A DNA stretch of 60,835 nucleotides from JADHUC01 sp964617665 (GCA_964617665.1 CAZUAH010000018.1:1-60835); one strand, 5' to 3'; positions 18,029 through 27,890 are shown, counted from the stretch's first letter. Made by a program: numbers and translations. Notes: generated by a model from the letters alone, not told the origin.

Positions 18029-19330
18029 TCAGCCATACTCGAACTTGCCGGACGCGATCTGCTTGCCCGTAGAATCGAGGATCTCGAATCCGGCACGCGA
18101 CGACGAGTCGCCGCGGCGGGGCCGCCAGCGATAGCTCTCGCCTCCGGCTCCGCTGACTTGCAGCCTGATGCCCAACGTACGTTCTTCGTCGACGAGTAAT
18201 TGGGGCTCGACCTTCAGCGGCAGGCCAGCCTTCAGTCGCGTGGTCTTGCCTTCCTCGACGCTCAACTCCGGCTCGCGCCCGGCGAACGAGCCGCTAAGCG
18301 TCCAGCCATCAGACGCCTCGCCTTCGGCAAGTAACCGCACGGAGCGGACGCGATATTTGCCGACCACGGCATCGTCCAAGCCGTCGACGAATTCCAGGTC
18401 AAGCGGCTGCGTCGTAGATGAAAGCATCGCCTCGGTGATCCATGGGGGCGTTTCGATCTTTCCCAAGGCCGGTTGCGCGCGAGTGATTTCCAAGCGAGAA
18501 CCGTCCAGCGATGTGGTAATCGAATACCAGGCATCTTCAATCCGTGTGTACCGAGCGTAGGGAAAGGACTCCATCCGGCCTTCACCGTCCAGGTCGACGA
18601 AGAAGCGGTCGCCCTTGAACAGGCCTTGCTCCACGTCATTGAACAGGCCGTTACTGTCCAAATCGGCAATGGCGACCGTGCGCCGGCGGCCCAGCAAGAC
18701 GGCCTCGCCCTGGTAGTGGGAGCCATTGCGAAGGTTGGCGTGGATCTTTTCAAGGAGATACTTGTCGTCGCTGTACGGAAATGCCGTGAAGTTCACATGG
18801 TACGGGGCGGTTACGTCGCCCGCTGTCACCAGTAGCCGAATGCGAAGCGGATCATCGCGCGAGGTGGTGCTGAGACTGAACTCGAAGCGCTCCTTCTCCG
18901 GGTCGAGACGATTGTCGTTGTTGCCATCCACATAGACCACGTCGTAACCCTCGCCGGTGCCACCGCTTTCGTCGATGGCGAACGCGAATACGTTGTCCTC
19001 GGCATCACCGAATGTGGCAGCATAGTAGATGGGGTTCTCTGATTGGTATTCCGGTTCCCGAAGCGTTTCTTCAGGCGCGGCATCCAACGGGTTCAACCAT
19101 TGACAGGTTCCATAGCCCAGCTGCGGTTGCGTGTCGTCCTGTCCCGCCAACTCCATCTGGACCACCTGCCGTTGCGGCTCGGTTTCCACCGGACCGAGTG
19201 AAGATCCTGGCTTGGCGGACTCTTGGGTTTGCGACTCCGCCGGAGCATCCGAGAAGACCTCTGCACCGAAACAGGACGCTGCAAACAGAACGAGACTCAG
19301 AAGAGCACAGGGGTAACGCCATCCGGACAT
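18029..19330 (-). CDS. Exported protein with C-terminal FEYG domain and calcium-loop-like motifs
   Basis: A 433-residue protein with a signal peptide (MSGWRYPCALLSLVLFAASCFGA). The middle contains two Asp-rich loops, DGNNDNRLDPEKERFEF near residue 133 and DLDSNGLFNDVEQG near 224, that look like calcium-binding loops. About the last 110 residues share the pattern of the protein at 13714-14244 (GKYRVRSV, RLKAGLPL, ASGKFEYG at the end). Together these suggest a surface or periplasmic protein with beta structure. I do not recognise a family, and no catalytic motif is visible. The TIGR03067 gene downstream probably shares its transcript. Confidence 0.75.
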   Translation of the reverse strand: MSGWRYPCALLSLVLFAASCFGAEVFSDAPAESQTQESAKPGSSLGPVETEPQRQVVQMELAGQDDTQPQLGYGTCQWLNPLDAAPEETLREPEYQSENPIYYAATFGDAEDNVFAFAIDESGGTGEGYDVVYVDGNNDNRLDPEKERFEFSLSTTSRDDPLRIRLLVTAGDVTAPYHVNFTAFPYSDDKYLLEKIHANLRNGSHYQGEAVLLGRRRTVAIADLDSNGLFNDVEQGLFKGDRFFVDLDGEGRMESFPYARYTRIEDAWYSITTSLDGSRLEITRAQPALGKIETPPWITEAMLSSTTQPLDLEFVDGLDDAVVGKYRVRSVRLLAEGEASDGWTLSGSFAGREPELSVEEGKTTRLKAGLPLKVEPQLLVDEERTLGIRLQVSGAGGESYRWRPRRGDSSSRAGFEILDSTGKQIASGKFEYG

Positions 19331-19690
19331 AGTCTTTCTCCCAGGCTAGAAATCCGCAATTCTGCGCAGCGACAGGCTTGACCATTCCACCACCACGTAT
19401 TTCGATTGTAATGCGGCAAAAGGAAGACGTGCAAGGGAATCCGCATGCCGAGAAACCCAGCGATTGGCCAGGGAACGGGGCATATTTCATACGGCATACT
19501 GCCATCATGGTTTTGGGAGTGGTGAGCATCTCGGTTGCACCATGAGGCTGTATCCATATGTATCGTTTTCCGTTTGCGTACGGTAAGCGTCTTGCCGGGC
19601 ATGGTGAAAACTAAGAAACTCAATGCTTGGAACCGAAGCCCCAGAGTCTTTCCGGGTTTGAATAGCTGACACGCAGAGAAAGGTAACGCC
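19331..19690. other. Intergenic region of 360 bases
   Basis: This is a divergent gap between the FEYG protein gene (minus) and a PQQ-propeller gene (plus). Some frames cross it, but they lack starts and overlap the flanking genes. No RNA gene or repeat was seen. It should contain promoters for both neighbours, though none could be defined. Confidence 0.4.
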
Positions 19691-21034
19691 ATGTCTGTAC
19701 AACGTCGACTTCTTCCCGCGGCGACGCTATGTCTTCTCGTATCGTGGAACTGCATTTCCAATGCATGTCGGGCAGCGGACAACTGGCCACAGTTTCGCGG
19801 TCCCAATGCGTCGGGAGTCAGCGCCAATCCTGAGTTGCCCGACACGTGGAGTACGGTGGACGGCGTCGAGTGGAGTACGGGGATTCCGGGGCGAGGTTGG
19901 TCCTCGCCGATCGTCTGGGATAAGAAGATTTTCGTCACCACCGCGATCAAGGAAGGCGGTGAAGTCGAGCCCGTCAAGAAAGGTCTTTACTTCGGTGGCA
20001 ACCGGCCGGCGCCGAAAGAAGTCCACGGTTTTGCGTTCTACTGTCTCGATCTCGATTCCGGCAAGATCGTATGGAACAAGGACGTGCATCGCGGCGTTCC
20101 TCAGCACGGTCACCATTTGAAAAATACGCTGGCCTCGGAGACACCGGTCACGGACGGCGAGCGCGTTTACGCCTACTTCGGCAACATGGGGCTGTTTTGT
20201 TTCGATTTCGAGGGACAACAGTTATGGTCGAAACAGTGGGAAAGTGTCCCAACGCGTTTCGGTTGGGGGACGGCCGCTTCGCCTGTGCTGCATGGCGAGC
20301 GGGTCTATGTGGTCAACGACAACGACCAGCAGTCCTTCCTGGTCGCGTTGGACAAAAAGACTGGCGAGCAGATTTGGCGAGTCGATCGCGATGAGAAGTC
20401 GAATTGGGCCACGCCGTTTGTGTGGGAGAACGAGAAGCGGACCGAAATCGTCACTCCCGGCACAGGCAAGATCCGCAGCTACGATCTTGACGGGCAACTG
20501 CTGTGGGAGTTGGGCGGAATGTCGGCGATTACCATTCCCACGCCCTTGGTCGCACATGGGTTGCTGTACGTTACGTCCGGGTATGTGTTGGACCGGCGTA
20601 AACCGCTGTTCGCTATTCGTCCCGGTGCCGCTGGCGATATCTCGCTAGAAGACGACCAACTCGGCAACGAATACGTTGCCTGGTGTCAGAAGCAGGCAGG
20701 ACCCTACAATCCGTCGCCGATCGTCTACGGCGATTACTTGTACGTTTTGTACGATATGGGGCTGTTCGCCTGTTTCGATGCCAAGACGGGCGATGAAGTG
20801 TACGGGAAACGCCGCATCGGGCCGGGAGCAAGAGGCTTTACCTCGTCGCTCTGGGCCTATGACGGCAAAATCTTCTGCCTCAGCGAGGACGGCGATACCT
20901 TCGTGATCCAAGCTGGGCCTGAATTCAAGCTGCTCGGCAAGAACAGCCTGGGCGGCCTGTGCATGGCCACGCCAGCGATCGTCGGCGATGGCCTTATCAT
21001 TCGCACCGAGTCTCACCTCTTACGCATCAGGTAA
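19691..21034 (+). CDS. Exported PQQ-type beta-propeller protein
   Basis: A 447-residue protein with a signal peptide ending near ACRAADNWPQF. DNWPQFRGPNASGVS is the family's N-terminal mark. Blades with GxxxW motifs follow (LDSGKIVWNKDVHRG, DKKTGEQIWRVDRDE, DAKTGDEVYGKRRIG). ATP-, haem- or PQQ-binding residues were not evident. The stop at 21032-21034 is two bases before the ATG of a Tat-exported aldo/keto reductase at 21037, so the two are probably translated together, which suggests a shared extracytoplasmic substrate or complex. Confidence 0.85.
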   Translation: MSVQRRLLPAATLCLLVSWNCISNACRAADNWPQFRGPNASGVSANPELPDTWSTVDGVEWSTGIPGRGWSSPIVWDKKIFVTTAIKEGGEVEPVKKGLYFGGNRPAPKEVHGFAFYCLDLDSGKIVWNKDVHRGVPQHGHHLKNTLASETPVTDGERVYAYFGNMGLFCFDFEGQQLWSKQWESVPTRFGWGTAASPVLHGERVYVVNDNDQQSFLVALDKKTGEQIWRVDRDEKSNWATPFVWENEKRTEIVTPGTGKIRSYDLDGQLLWELGGMSAITIPTPLVAHGLLYVTSGYVLDRRKPLFAIRPGAAGDISLEDDQLGNEYVAWCQKQAGPYNPSPIVYGDYLYVLYDMGLFACFDAKTGDEVYGKRRIGPGARGFTSSLWAYDGKIFCLSEDGDTFVIQAGPEFKLLGKNSLGGLCMATPAIVGDGLIIRTESHLLRIR

Positions 21035-21036
21035 TC

Positions 21037-22080
21037 ATGAGTCATTCCGAAACACGAAGAGCGAAAACAGTTGACCGACGACATTTCCTAAAGACTGGTG
21101 TGGTGGCGGCCGTCGGATCTGCTGCAGCGGGGGCCGGTGTCGTTGCGGCCGGTGAGTCATCGGCCGATGCAAAGCCGATCACCACGCGACGGTTTGGCAA
21201 AACAGGCCGCGAGTTGCCGATCTTGGCATATGGCGGCGCTGGGCTTCCCAAGGCTTGGGGCAATCCTCTTTCGACTGAAGATCGTGTGAGGTTGGTGCGT
21301 TACGCCTTCGATCGTGGCGTGCGATACTTCGATACGGCGGGCAACTACATGGAGAGTCAGTCGCTGCTTGGCGAAGGCCTGAAGGACATCCGCAAAGATG
21401 TCTACTTGGTCACCAAGGTCGAGACGACAGATCCGGCTAAGGTGCGAGGTGCGGTTGAGAAATCGCTCGGCGAGTTGCAGACGGACTACCTGGACGCCAT
21501 CCTGATCCACGGTACACCGGGGCTGGAGCAAATGACCGTGGAACGGGCGATGGAGGTCCACGCCGAGTTGGTCAAACTGCGAGACGAAGGGGTCGCAAAA
21601 CACATCGGGTTATCGGCCCACTCGTATTTCGACAAAGCGTTGGCGTGTATTTCCACCGGCGGGTTCGACCTGTGCATGTTGTCGTACGGTTATATTCCGC
21701 GGGGATACAACCAGTTGTTCTCGCCCAGAATGCTCGAGCTGCGCAATGCTTGCGTGGCGAAGGCTCACGAGCTGGGAATGGGCGTCGCGGCCATGAAGGT
21801 CGTCGGCGGGGGCTTCCTCGGCGCGCGGTCGGGGTATGTAGTGCCGGAGTTCGAAAACACACGGCTCAAGCAACTACCCTCCGCGGCAATCCGTTGGGTG
21901 CTGGACGACGACCGGATCCAGCTTTTGGTCATCGGCATGCGTTTGCGGGAAGAGATCGACACGAACATCAAGACGCTCTCAGCCGACGTGACGTACACAA
22001 CCGACGATCGAGCGCTGCTAACGGAGTATTGCGCAAAGGCATACGACAGCGACGCGATCAAGCGGATGAAGATTGATTGA
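21037..22080 (+). CDS. Tat-exported aldo/keto reductase
   Basis: A 347-residue protein starting two bases after the propeller stop. It has a Tat signal (DRRHFLKTGVVAAVGSAAAGAG). The barrel shows FDRGVRYFDTAGNYM with the catalytic Asp and Tyr, LVTKVE with the Lys, and LDAILIHG with the His. It is more distant from the gene at 16262 than a recent duplicate would be. The substrate is unknown, and a sugar or polyol is a guess from the context. Confidence 0.85.
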   Translation: MSHSETRRAKTVDRRHFLKTGVVAAVGSAAAGAGVVAAGESSADAKPITTRRFGKTGRELPILAYGGAGLPKAWGNPLSTEDRVRLVRYAFDRGVRYFDTAGNYMESQSLLGEGLKDIRKDVYLVTKVETTDPAKVRGAVEKSLGELQTDYLDAILIHGTPGLEQMTVERAMEVHAELVKLRDEGVAKHIGLSAHSYFDKALACISTGGFDLCMLSYGYIPRGYNQLFSPRMLELRNACVAKAHELGMGVAAMKVVGGGFLGARSGYVVPEFENTRLKQLPSAAIRWVLDDDRIQLLVIGMRLREEIDTNIKTLSADVTYTTDDRALLTEYCAKAYDSDAIKRMKID

Positions 22081-22212
22081 CAAGTTGTACAACGCCTGCC
22101 AATTGCAGTCATATGCTCCATCGCGGCGAGGGGACACCAAAATCACCGCTCATGCTGACGTACGTGTCGAGGGAACGTGTGAGTGTTACTGTTGGAGTGG
22201 AGGAGAGTACAG

Positions 22213-23457
22213 ATGCAAACCATCAAGCAGCTTGCGATCATCGGCGTTGTATTTGCTGGCTTGGCAATGACTACGACGGCTGCAGAAACGACTTCTGAGA
22301 CCTTCTTCCGGCCGGCACCTGATCTCGCCAAAGAGTTCGACCCCGACAAGATTTTCCCTCAAGGGCGAGTTTTCCCCTTGGGTTTCTTCGGGCTAAACTT
22401 GGCACGCGACAAGCCTGAAGGATTGACACTGATCGGCCCGTACGGGCGACAGAGGAACATCGACGCGGCCAAGAAGTACGGTCTCAAATGCACCTACAAC
22501 ATATCGCTGCCGATGAAGTTCCATGACAAAGAGCCGCTCAAGTTGACGCCGGACGAGATACGCGAACGCATCCGCGAGCAAGTCGAAGCAGTCGCTGGGC
22601 ACCCGGAAATTGCATGGTGGTACTTGGCACCCGAGGAATTGCGATACTGGCGCAAGAACGAGATGACGTATTTGGAGGTTGCCACGGATGCGATCCGGCG
22701 GGCAGATCCACTCGGGCGGCCCATATGGATGTACGAGCCTAACCACCGCAATGCTGCAGCCTTAGCCCGCCTCGTCAAACACCTCGACGTCTGCGGCAAA
22801 GGCATGTACACGAACTACTCGGGGCAAAGTGAAAACCGCGTTTGGGTGCGCTGGACGATCGAGCAAGAGGTCGAGGCGATCGAACAAGCCAATCAGTCGG
22901 CAATCCCTATCGCCGTACCGGAAATGTTCCAACAGCCACCGGAAGAACTCTTGCCGATGATCCCCCGGTGGGTGCGGCATGACGTGTATCTGAGCCTGAT
23001 GACTGGTGCCAAGGGCATCGTGGTCTTTTCGGGATGGCGGCGTCCGAAGTTCCCCGCCTTCGATCGCTATCTTCAGGCATACGCCGAATGCAGCCGGGAA
23101 ATCAGCGGACCTCTGAACCTCGGGCAGGTTTTCCTATTTGGTGAACGTCGCAACGATATCCGCGTGCGCGTTATTCACGGGCCCGCAAAAGTTGCTACCG
23201 CGCACAAGGAACCTGTCGAGTTCCCGTCGGTCACGATACTGGATGGAGCCCACGGCCAAGATCGTTACCTATTCCTCGCTAACTCGTCAAACGAGTCAGT
23301 GCAAGTGGAAGTGGAAGGTTTGCCGAGTGCACCGATCATTGCGAAGAATCTCTTCGAACCAAGCGACGAGCAGATTGTCCGGTCAGGCCACTGGAAACCA
23401 GAATTGGAGCCGCTGGAGATCAAAGCCTTCTGTTTCGAACCAAGCGAACGAGAGTAA
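22213..23457 (+). CDS. Exported glycosidase-like protein
   Basis: A 414-residue protein from the ATG at 22213, behind GGAGGAGAG. A signal peptide (IIGVVFAGLAMTTTA) is followed by a probable TIM barrel: KYGLKCTYNISLPMKF, GHPEIAWWYLAPEELRYW, RPIWMYEPNH, GMYTNYSG and GAKGIVVFSGWRR. The acidic residues in YLAPEELRYW fit a catalytic acid/base, but this is inference. A small beta-sandwich closes the protein (YLFLANSSNESVQVEVEGL). The set-up resembles beta-galactosidase-like or GH42-type proteins without clear assignment. It converges with the hydrolase gene at 23504. Confidence 0.6.
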   Translation: MQTIKQLAIIGVVFAGLAMTTTAAETTSETFFRPAPDLAKEFDPDKIFPQGRVFPLGFFGLNLARDKPEGLTLIGPYGRQRNIDAAKKYGLKCTYNISLPMKFHDKEPLKLTPDEIRERIREQVEAVAGHPEIAWWYLAPEELRYWRKNEMTYLEVATDAIRRADPLGRPIWMYEPNHRNAAALARLVKHLDVCGKGMYTNYSGQSENRVWVRWTIEQEVEAIEQANQSAIPIAVPEMFQQPPEELLPMIPRWVRHDVYLSLMTGAKGIVVFSGWRRPKFPAFDRYLQAYAECSREISGPLNLGQVFLFGERRNDIRVRVIHGPAKVATAHKEPVEFPSVTILDGAHGQDRYLFLANSSNESVQVEVEGLPSAPIIAKNLFEPSDEQIVRSGHWKPELEPLEIKAFCFEPSERE

Positions 23458-23470
23458 GGCAACGGAGACT

Positions 23471-23494
23471 TGGATTTGGCCACAGTCAAATCCA
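23471..23494. terminator. Possible bidirectional terminator hairpin
   Basis: An 8-base perfect stem (TGGATTTG at 23471-23478 and CAAATCCA at 23487-23494) closes on an 8-base loop in the short gap between two convergent genes. No T tract follows on either strand, so it is only a candidate. Confidence 0.3.
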
Positions 23495-23503
23495 TGTCAG
23501 ACT

Positions 23504-25519
23504 CTACGGTTTGTCCGAGGCCAGATGGACCTTGTTGCCGAGCAGCTCGACCAGATCCGGCAGGTCGTAGGTGACCAGCGCTCCGGGAATCACGCTTCCG
23601 ATAGTGTCTGATTCAAGAGGCTTGGCGATCACATCGTCTATCCAACTGTGGATGGAATTGCGAAGAGTCACAGACGAGAAGCGGGAATCCAGTGCTACAG
23701 CGTGAAGGGCCACCGGCCCTCCTTTGCCGACACCAACGAGTTCCATCTGCCTGGAGTCGATGTCCGAACGCTGGCTGAGTGCGTCGGCTGCAGTCAACAC
23801 GTCTTCGACCCTCTGTCCAAGCAACGGGCGTCCGATGTGCAGCGACCACATGGCTGTACGATGATCGCCTTTCGAGTAAGGAGCCCGTCCGCCTTCATCC
23901 GCGGTTTCCCCACAGCCGCGGAAATCGATGCTGAGCACTACGCGACCTCTTGCAACGATCGCTTCGATCGCGCCACCGGGCTGGGAGTCCGCCGACTTGC
24001 CGCGCCCGTCCACATAGATCGTTACTGGCAGCCTCGCCCGTGGCTCGGAGGTCGTGAAGAGGAGCGCCGGGATAGGTGGTTCGCTGGTTCGTTGGATCAC
24101 GAGTTTCTCAATACGACAGTCCTTTCGCTGAACCACACCTTTTCGCTCGTCGGACACTGCGCCAACCGGTTCTCTCAAGGCCAGCAATCGGCGTATGTGA
24201 ATCAGGCATTCGTCCCGACTGTGCGTCTTCCAGAATTGACGCCGCGCGGTCGCCGACTCGCGAGCGAAGGAAAGATTGATGTCGACCAGAGAAACCGCAT
24301 CGTCGAATCCTTGGAGTATCTGGCCGGACTTGGTGGCACGCATGGCCTTCTCTGGCTGCAAGCGGAGTTTGGGCTCGGTTACCGGTCGCGGATCGTGCAG
24401 CAACCAGCGGCGCATCCACCGAACGGCTGCCTCACGGCGCGGTTTGCTGAACGCGTGTGTGTCGTCGTAGACGAACAGATCGGCGGCATCAGGCTGTCCA
24501 AGCAGTTCAAAGGCTTGATGTACCTCACGAAACGTCTTGCGAGTGAACGTGATGTCTTTGTAGTCGCGTTCGGCTGCAAGGATGATCGACTGTTTGGGCG
24601 CTCGCAGCCAGAAAAAGTCGGGGTGTTCGAAGCCCAACGCCCCTGTGTTCGGTGGCGATTGACAACCGTCGCCAGCGCCACCCAGAACGAAGTTGCGTTC
24701 CAGTGCGGTAATGTGACACGACGGCCCGGCCGGTCCGACACGCTCGTCCAAGGCCATCAGGAACATTGTCTGACCGCCTCCGCCGGAATTGCCCGTCACT
24801 CCCACCGGTTTGCTTCGGTCCACTTCCGGACGGCTCAACAGATAGTCGATGCTGCGGACACCATCCCAGGCGGAATAGTGAACGAAATTACGTCCGACGG
24901 GGATCGAATTGACGTTCAGCAGTTTGTGACGCGAGCCGGCATGCCGCGGACCGTCTGGAAGTTGTTGTCGTTCCCCTTGCCCCATGGGATCGTAAATCAG
25001 CGCTACGAAGCCATTCTTTGCGAGCAGGATTCCGATGCTCTGATAGGCCGCGTATCCTTTTCCAGCAAGGCTGTGGCCGCAGGGCACCAGTACGCCAGGG
25101 TACGGCGGATCTCCGTGAGTCGGCACGTACAGATTGGCCGTCACGTAGAATCGCGGGCGGCTCTCGTACACGACCTTCTCGATCCGATAGCCGTCTACGT
25201 CAATTACACCCGTGACCTTTGCGTTGAGAGGCGTCTTTTCAGGAAACGACCCCAAGAGCTGCTGATATGCGCGACGAAGCTCTTCCTGATACTCAAGCAC
25301 GGACTCTCGGGAGCTGAGAGCCCGCTGCACGCGTTTCCGGCGTGCGTCGTACTGTCGGTGTATTTCGCGCAAGAGATAGTCGCGCAACAGCGTGTGACCA
25401 CCCGACTCCAGAACTTGCAAATCTTTCTTTGTCTCGTCTAGTTGCTTCCGCTCTTGTGCCCGACCGAACGAAGCTAGTGCCCACAGTGCCGTCAACGAAA
25501 TGACCAGAAGTCGAACCAT
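23504..25519 (-). CDS. Exported double-domain alpha/beta hydrolase (acetyl-xylan-esterase-like)
   Basis: A 671-residue protein from the ATG at 25519, behind AAGGA. It has a signal peptide (MVRLLVISLTALWALASFGRA). The first domain carries the nucleophile motif GNSGGGGQT near residue 243, the preceding NGFVALIYDPMGQGER strand, and later DDTHAFSKP with the likely catalytic His. The second domain (LPVTIYVDGRGK, RVVLSIDFRGCGET, ELVGVGKGGPVALHA) has the fold but GVGKGG in place of a GxSxG nucleophile, so it is probably inactive. The overall shape matches planctomycete AXE1-like esterases, which remove acetyl groups from polysaccharides. Function beyond esterase is not supported. Confidence 0.75.
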   Translation of the reverse strand: MVRLLVISLTALWALASFGRAQERKQLDETKKDLQVLESGGHTLLRDYLLREIHRQYDARRKRVQRALSSRESVLEYQEELRRAYQQLLGSFPEKTPLNAKVTGVIDVDGYRIEKVVYESRPRFYVTANLYVPTHGDPPYPGVLVPCGHSLAGKGYAAYQSIGILLAKNGFVALIYDPMGQGERQQLPDGPRHAGSRHKLLNVNSIPVGRNFVHYSAWDGVRSIDYLLSRPEVDRSKPVGVTGNSGGGGQTMFLMALDERVGPAGPSCHITALERNFVLGGAGDGCQSPPNTGALGFEHPDFFWLRAPKQSIILAAERDYKDITFTRKTFREVHQAFELLGQPDAADLFVYDDTHAFSKPRREAAVRWMRRWLLHDPRPVTEPKLRLQPEKAMRATKSGQILQGFDDAVSLVDINLSFARESATARRQFWKTHSRDECLIHIRRLLALREPVGAVSDERKGVVQRKDCRIEKLVIQRTSEPPIPALLFTTSEPRARLPVTIYVDGRGKSADSQPGGAIEAIVARGRVVLSIDFRGCGETADEGGRAPYSKGDHRTAMWSLHIGRPLLGQRVEDVLTAADALSQRSDIDSRQMELVGVGKGGPVALHAVALDSRFSSVTLRNSIHSWIDDVIAKPLESDTIGSVIPGALVTYDLPDLVELLGNKVHLASDKP

Positions 25520-25757
25520 CTTGCAGTCCTTCAATTCATTGTTGCAGACGGCGAATTCCCACAATCAGTTTATCCGCAATACTCTGGCTGCAAAAGCTCA
25601 CAAGATGGTCGGCAAGTTGACCGAGTTGTTCTGGACGATGATAATGGGCGGCACACCTGGAAACGGGGAAGCCAACGCTTCGTTTCCCACAGTCGGTTAT
25701 CCGTAGACCATACGGACTACATCGTGTTTGCTCTCTTTTGACGCGGAGGACTCTACC

Positions 25758-26453
25758 ATGTTGCGCTACCTGACGATTCTGGTCCTGGGATTGACGATCC
25801 TCGCCGGTGTCCCGGCGGTTGGGGCGGAGAAGTGTGATCTGCCGCTGGTGTTTGAAGACGATTTCGAGAAAGGTGCTGGTAACTGGCAGCCCACGGATGC
25901 CGAGGCTTGGCGAATTTCGGAATCCGATCGCGGCAAGGTCTACAACCAGTTCAAGAACAGCAAGTACAAACCGCCTCACCGAAGCCCTCACAACGTCTCG
26001 CTGGTCAAAGACGTTCTGGTCGGCGACTTTGTGTTGAAGGTCAAGGTGCAAAGCACCAACCCGAAAGCCGGCGCCCACCAAGACATGTGCCTGTTCTTCA
26101 ACTACCAGGATCCGGCCAACTTCTACTACGTTCACATGGGTCTGCGGCCCGATCCTAACTCCAGCCAAATCATGATCGTGAATGATGCGCCGCGCGTGAT
26201 GATCACCAAGAACAAGTCCCCCGGCGTCCCCTGGGATGATGGCTGGCACGACATTAAGATCGTCCGCCGCACGGCTGACGGAACTATCGAGATCTACTTC
26301 GACGACATGGAAAAGCCCATGATGATCGCCGTCGACAAGACGTTCACATGGGGGCAAGTCGGACTGGGTTCGTTCGACGACAACGGCAACTGGGATGATT
26401 TCAAGCTGTACGGCGTCAAGGTCGAACGACCGGCCAAAGACTCCGACAACTGA
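25758..26453 (+). CDS. Exported beta-sandwich (DUF1080/LamG-like) protein
   Basis: A 231-residue protein from the ATG at 25758, seven bases behind GGAGGA. A signal peptide (MLRYLTILVLGLTILAGVPAVGA) leads into a single jelly-roll domain: FEDDFEKGAGNWQPTDAEAW, DFVLKVKVQSTN, FFNYQDPANFYYVHMG, WHDIKIVRRTADGTIEIYF, VGLGSFDDNGNWDDFKLYG. These are hallmarks of DUF1080 and LamG-type folds, which include 3-keto-glucoside hydrolases and carbohydrate binders. Catalytic residues were not seen. A ceramidase-like gene follows after 37 bases and is probably in the same operon. Confidence 0.75.
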   Translation: MLRYLTILVLGLTILAGVPAVGAEKCDLPLVFEDDFEKGAGNWQPTDAEAWRISESDRGKVYNQFKNSKYKPPHRSPHNVSLVKDVLVGDFVLKVKVQSTNPKAGAHQDMCLFFNYQDPANFYYVHMGLRPDPNSSQIMIVNDAPRVMITKNKSPGVPWDDGWHDIKIVRRTADGTIEIYFDDMEKPMMIAVDKTFTWGQVGLGSFDDNGNWDDFKLYGVKVERPAKDSDN

Positions 26454-26490
26454 CGGCAAATCGTCCGACCGAGGGCGCACGAGGTGATTT

Positions 26491-27852
26491 GTGGCAATGT
26501 CCGGTATCCGAGTTGGCGTGGCTAGCGTGGATTTCACGCCCGAGCCGGGCCTGCCATTGATGGGCAACTTCCGAGACGACTACGCGGCTCGCGGCGCGCA
26601 TGATCCGCTGCGGGCAAAGGCCATGGTCTTTGCCGGCGAACAAGGCGCCAAGGCAGCAGTACTGGCCGTCGATATCTGTATGCTCGATCGGCAGAACGTC
26701 GCGTTTATGCGCGAGGTCATCGGCTCGACTTGCGACGTGCCGCCGGACAACGTCTTGATCCATGCCACCCATACGCACAGCGCCCCGGCCGCCAGCGGCA
26801 AGATCGGTTTGGAGGAAGAGGTCGCGCCACACGTCGCTGCGATTGAAGCGTTTCTGAAGAAAGCCGCGTCGGCAGTGGCTGAAGCTGATCAGGCTCTGGC
26901 GGATGCAATGCTGGAGGTTGGGCATGCCACCGAGGATCGGTTGTGCTTTAATCGACGCTTGCGTCGTCGCGACGGCACGACGCAAATGAACTGGGAAGCC
27001 TTGCAGCCGGATTTCGACCCACAGGAAGTCGTGGGGGCATGGGGCCCGGTTGATCCGGAGATGATCTGCCTGACGGTTCGGCGCGAGGGAAAGCCGATCG
27101 CGGCCCTGGCCAACTACGGCCTGCATCCGGCGATTCTTGCAGGAGACAATTGGCTGTATTCGGCTGACTTTCCCGGATACTTGGCCGAGGCCATGTCGCG
27201 CACGCTGGGCAACGGATTCACGTGTCTGTTCCTGAACGGATGCTGTGGGGATGTAAACCACGTCGACTATCGTGACCAGCCGCAAGGTCGCGGCTTTCAG
27301 ATGACCCAGCGAGTGGGTTACATGCTGGGCGCCACGGCAACCCAAGCAATCAACTCCGGCGCGCCGATAGAAACGGAAGGTCTGTGCGTGTCTCGTGAGT
27401 TGGTCGCGCTGGAACGCTCGAAGATTAGTGCGAACGATCGACGCTGGTGCGAGGACGTTCTGGAACAAGCCCGGCTTCATCCCCCGCAGGGACAGGTGGA
27501 CGGCGTGCCGGATGTCTACTATGCAAAGCTCCGTCTGCGCATGTGGGACGAACAAGACCAACCGGATCATGCGGAAGTCATGGTGATCCGTGTCGGCGAC
27601 GTGGCGATCGTGGGGTTGCCGGGGGAAGCCTTCTGCCAGTTAGGTTTGGAGATCAAACGTCGTTCACCAGCACGGCATACCTTTGTTGTGGAACTGGCGA
27701 ACGATGCCATCGGCTATTTGCCGATCCGTGAATCGTTCGATCAAGGCGGCTACGAGACAACCAGCGGCAGCACGTTCTACGAACCCGGCTCGGCAGAACG
27801 GATTGTCGAATCAGCAGTAACACAGTTGGAGCGGCTTCTTTCGGAGAACTGA
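26491..27852 (+). CDS. Neutral/alkaline ceramidase-like hydrolase
   Basis: A 453-residue protein with no signal peptide, read from the GTG at 26491; an ATG at 26497 is ten bases behind GAGGTG and is equally possible. It shows the N-terminal domain of the neutral/alkaline non-lysosomal ceramidase family: VASVDFTPEPG, VLIHATHTHSAPAA with the zinc-binding His pair, LANYGLHPAILAGDN and FLNGCCGDVNHVDYR. True ceramidases have a longer C-terminal domain, absent here, and most planctomycete members have unknown substrates. Absence of a signal suggests action in the cytoplasm on an imported amide. It precedes the catabolic operon at 27998 with only a repeat element between. Confidence 0.75.
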   Translation: MAMSGIRVGVASVDFTPEPGLPLMGNFRDDYAARGAHDPLRAKAMVFAGEQGAKAAVLAVDICMLDRQNVAFMREVIGSTCDVPPDNVLIHATHTHSAPAASGKIGLEEEVAPHVAAIEAFLKKAASAVAEADQALADAMLEVGHATEDRLCFNRRLRRRDGTTQMNWEALQPDFDPQEVVGAWGPVDPEMICLTVRREGKPIAALANYGLHPAILAGDNWLYSADFPGYLAEAMSRTLGNGFTCLFLNGCCGDVNHVDYRDQPQGRGFQMTQRVGYMLGATATQAINSGAPIETEGLCVSRELVALERSKISANDRRWCEDVLEQARLHPPQGQVDGVPDVYYAKLRLRMWDEQDQPDHAEVMVIRVGDVAIVGLPGEAFCQLGLEIKRRSPARHTFVVELANDAIGYLPIRESFDQGGYETTSGSTFYEPGSAERIVESAVTQLERLLSEN

Positions 27853-27890
27853 AAACGTGGAGTACCAACTCGGCTGCGACCGAGTCGTTT

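Noticed and set aside
23648..25441. A 597-codon frame antisense to the double hydrolase gene
   Set aside because: The minus-strand frame has a signal peptide, ribosome binding site and clear hydrolase motifs; the plus frame has none and is a shadow.
26416..27570. A 384-codon frame antisense to the ceramidase-like gene
   Set aside because: The sense frame carries the THTHSAP and NGCCGDVNH motifs; the antisense one has none.
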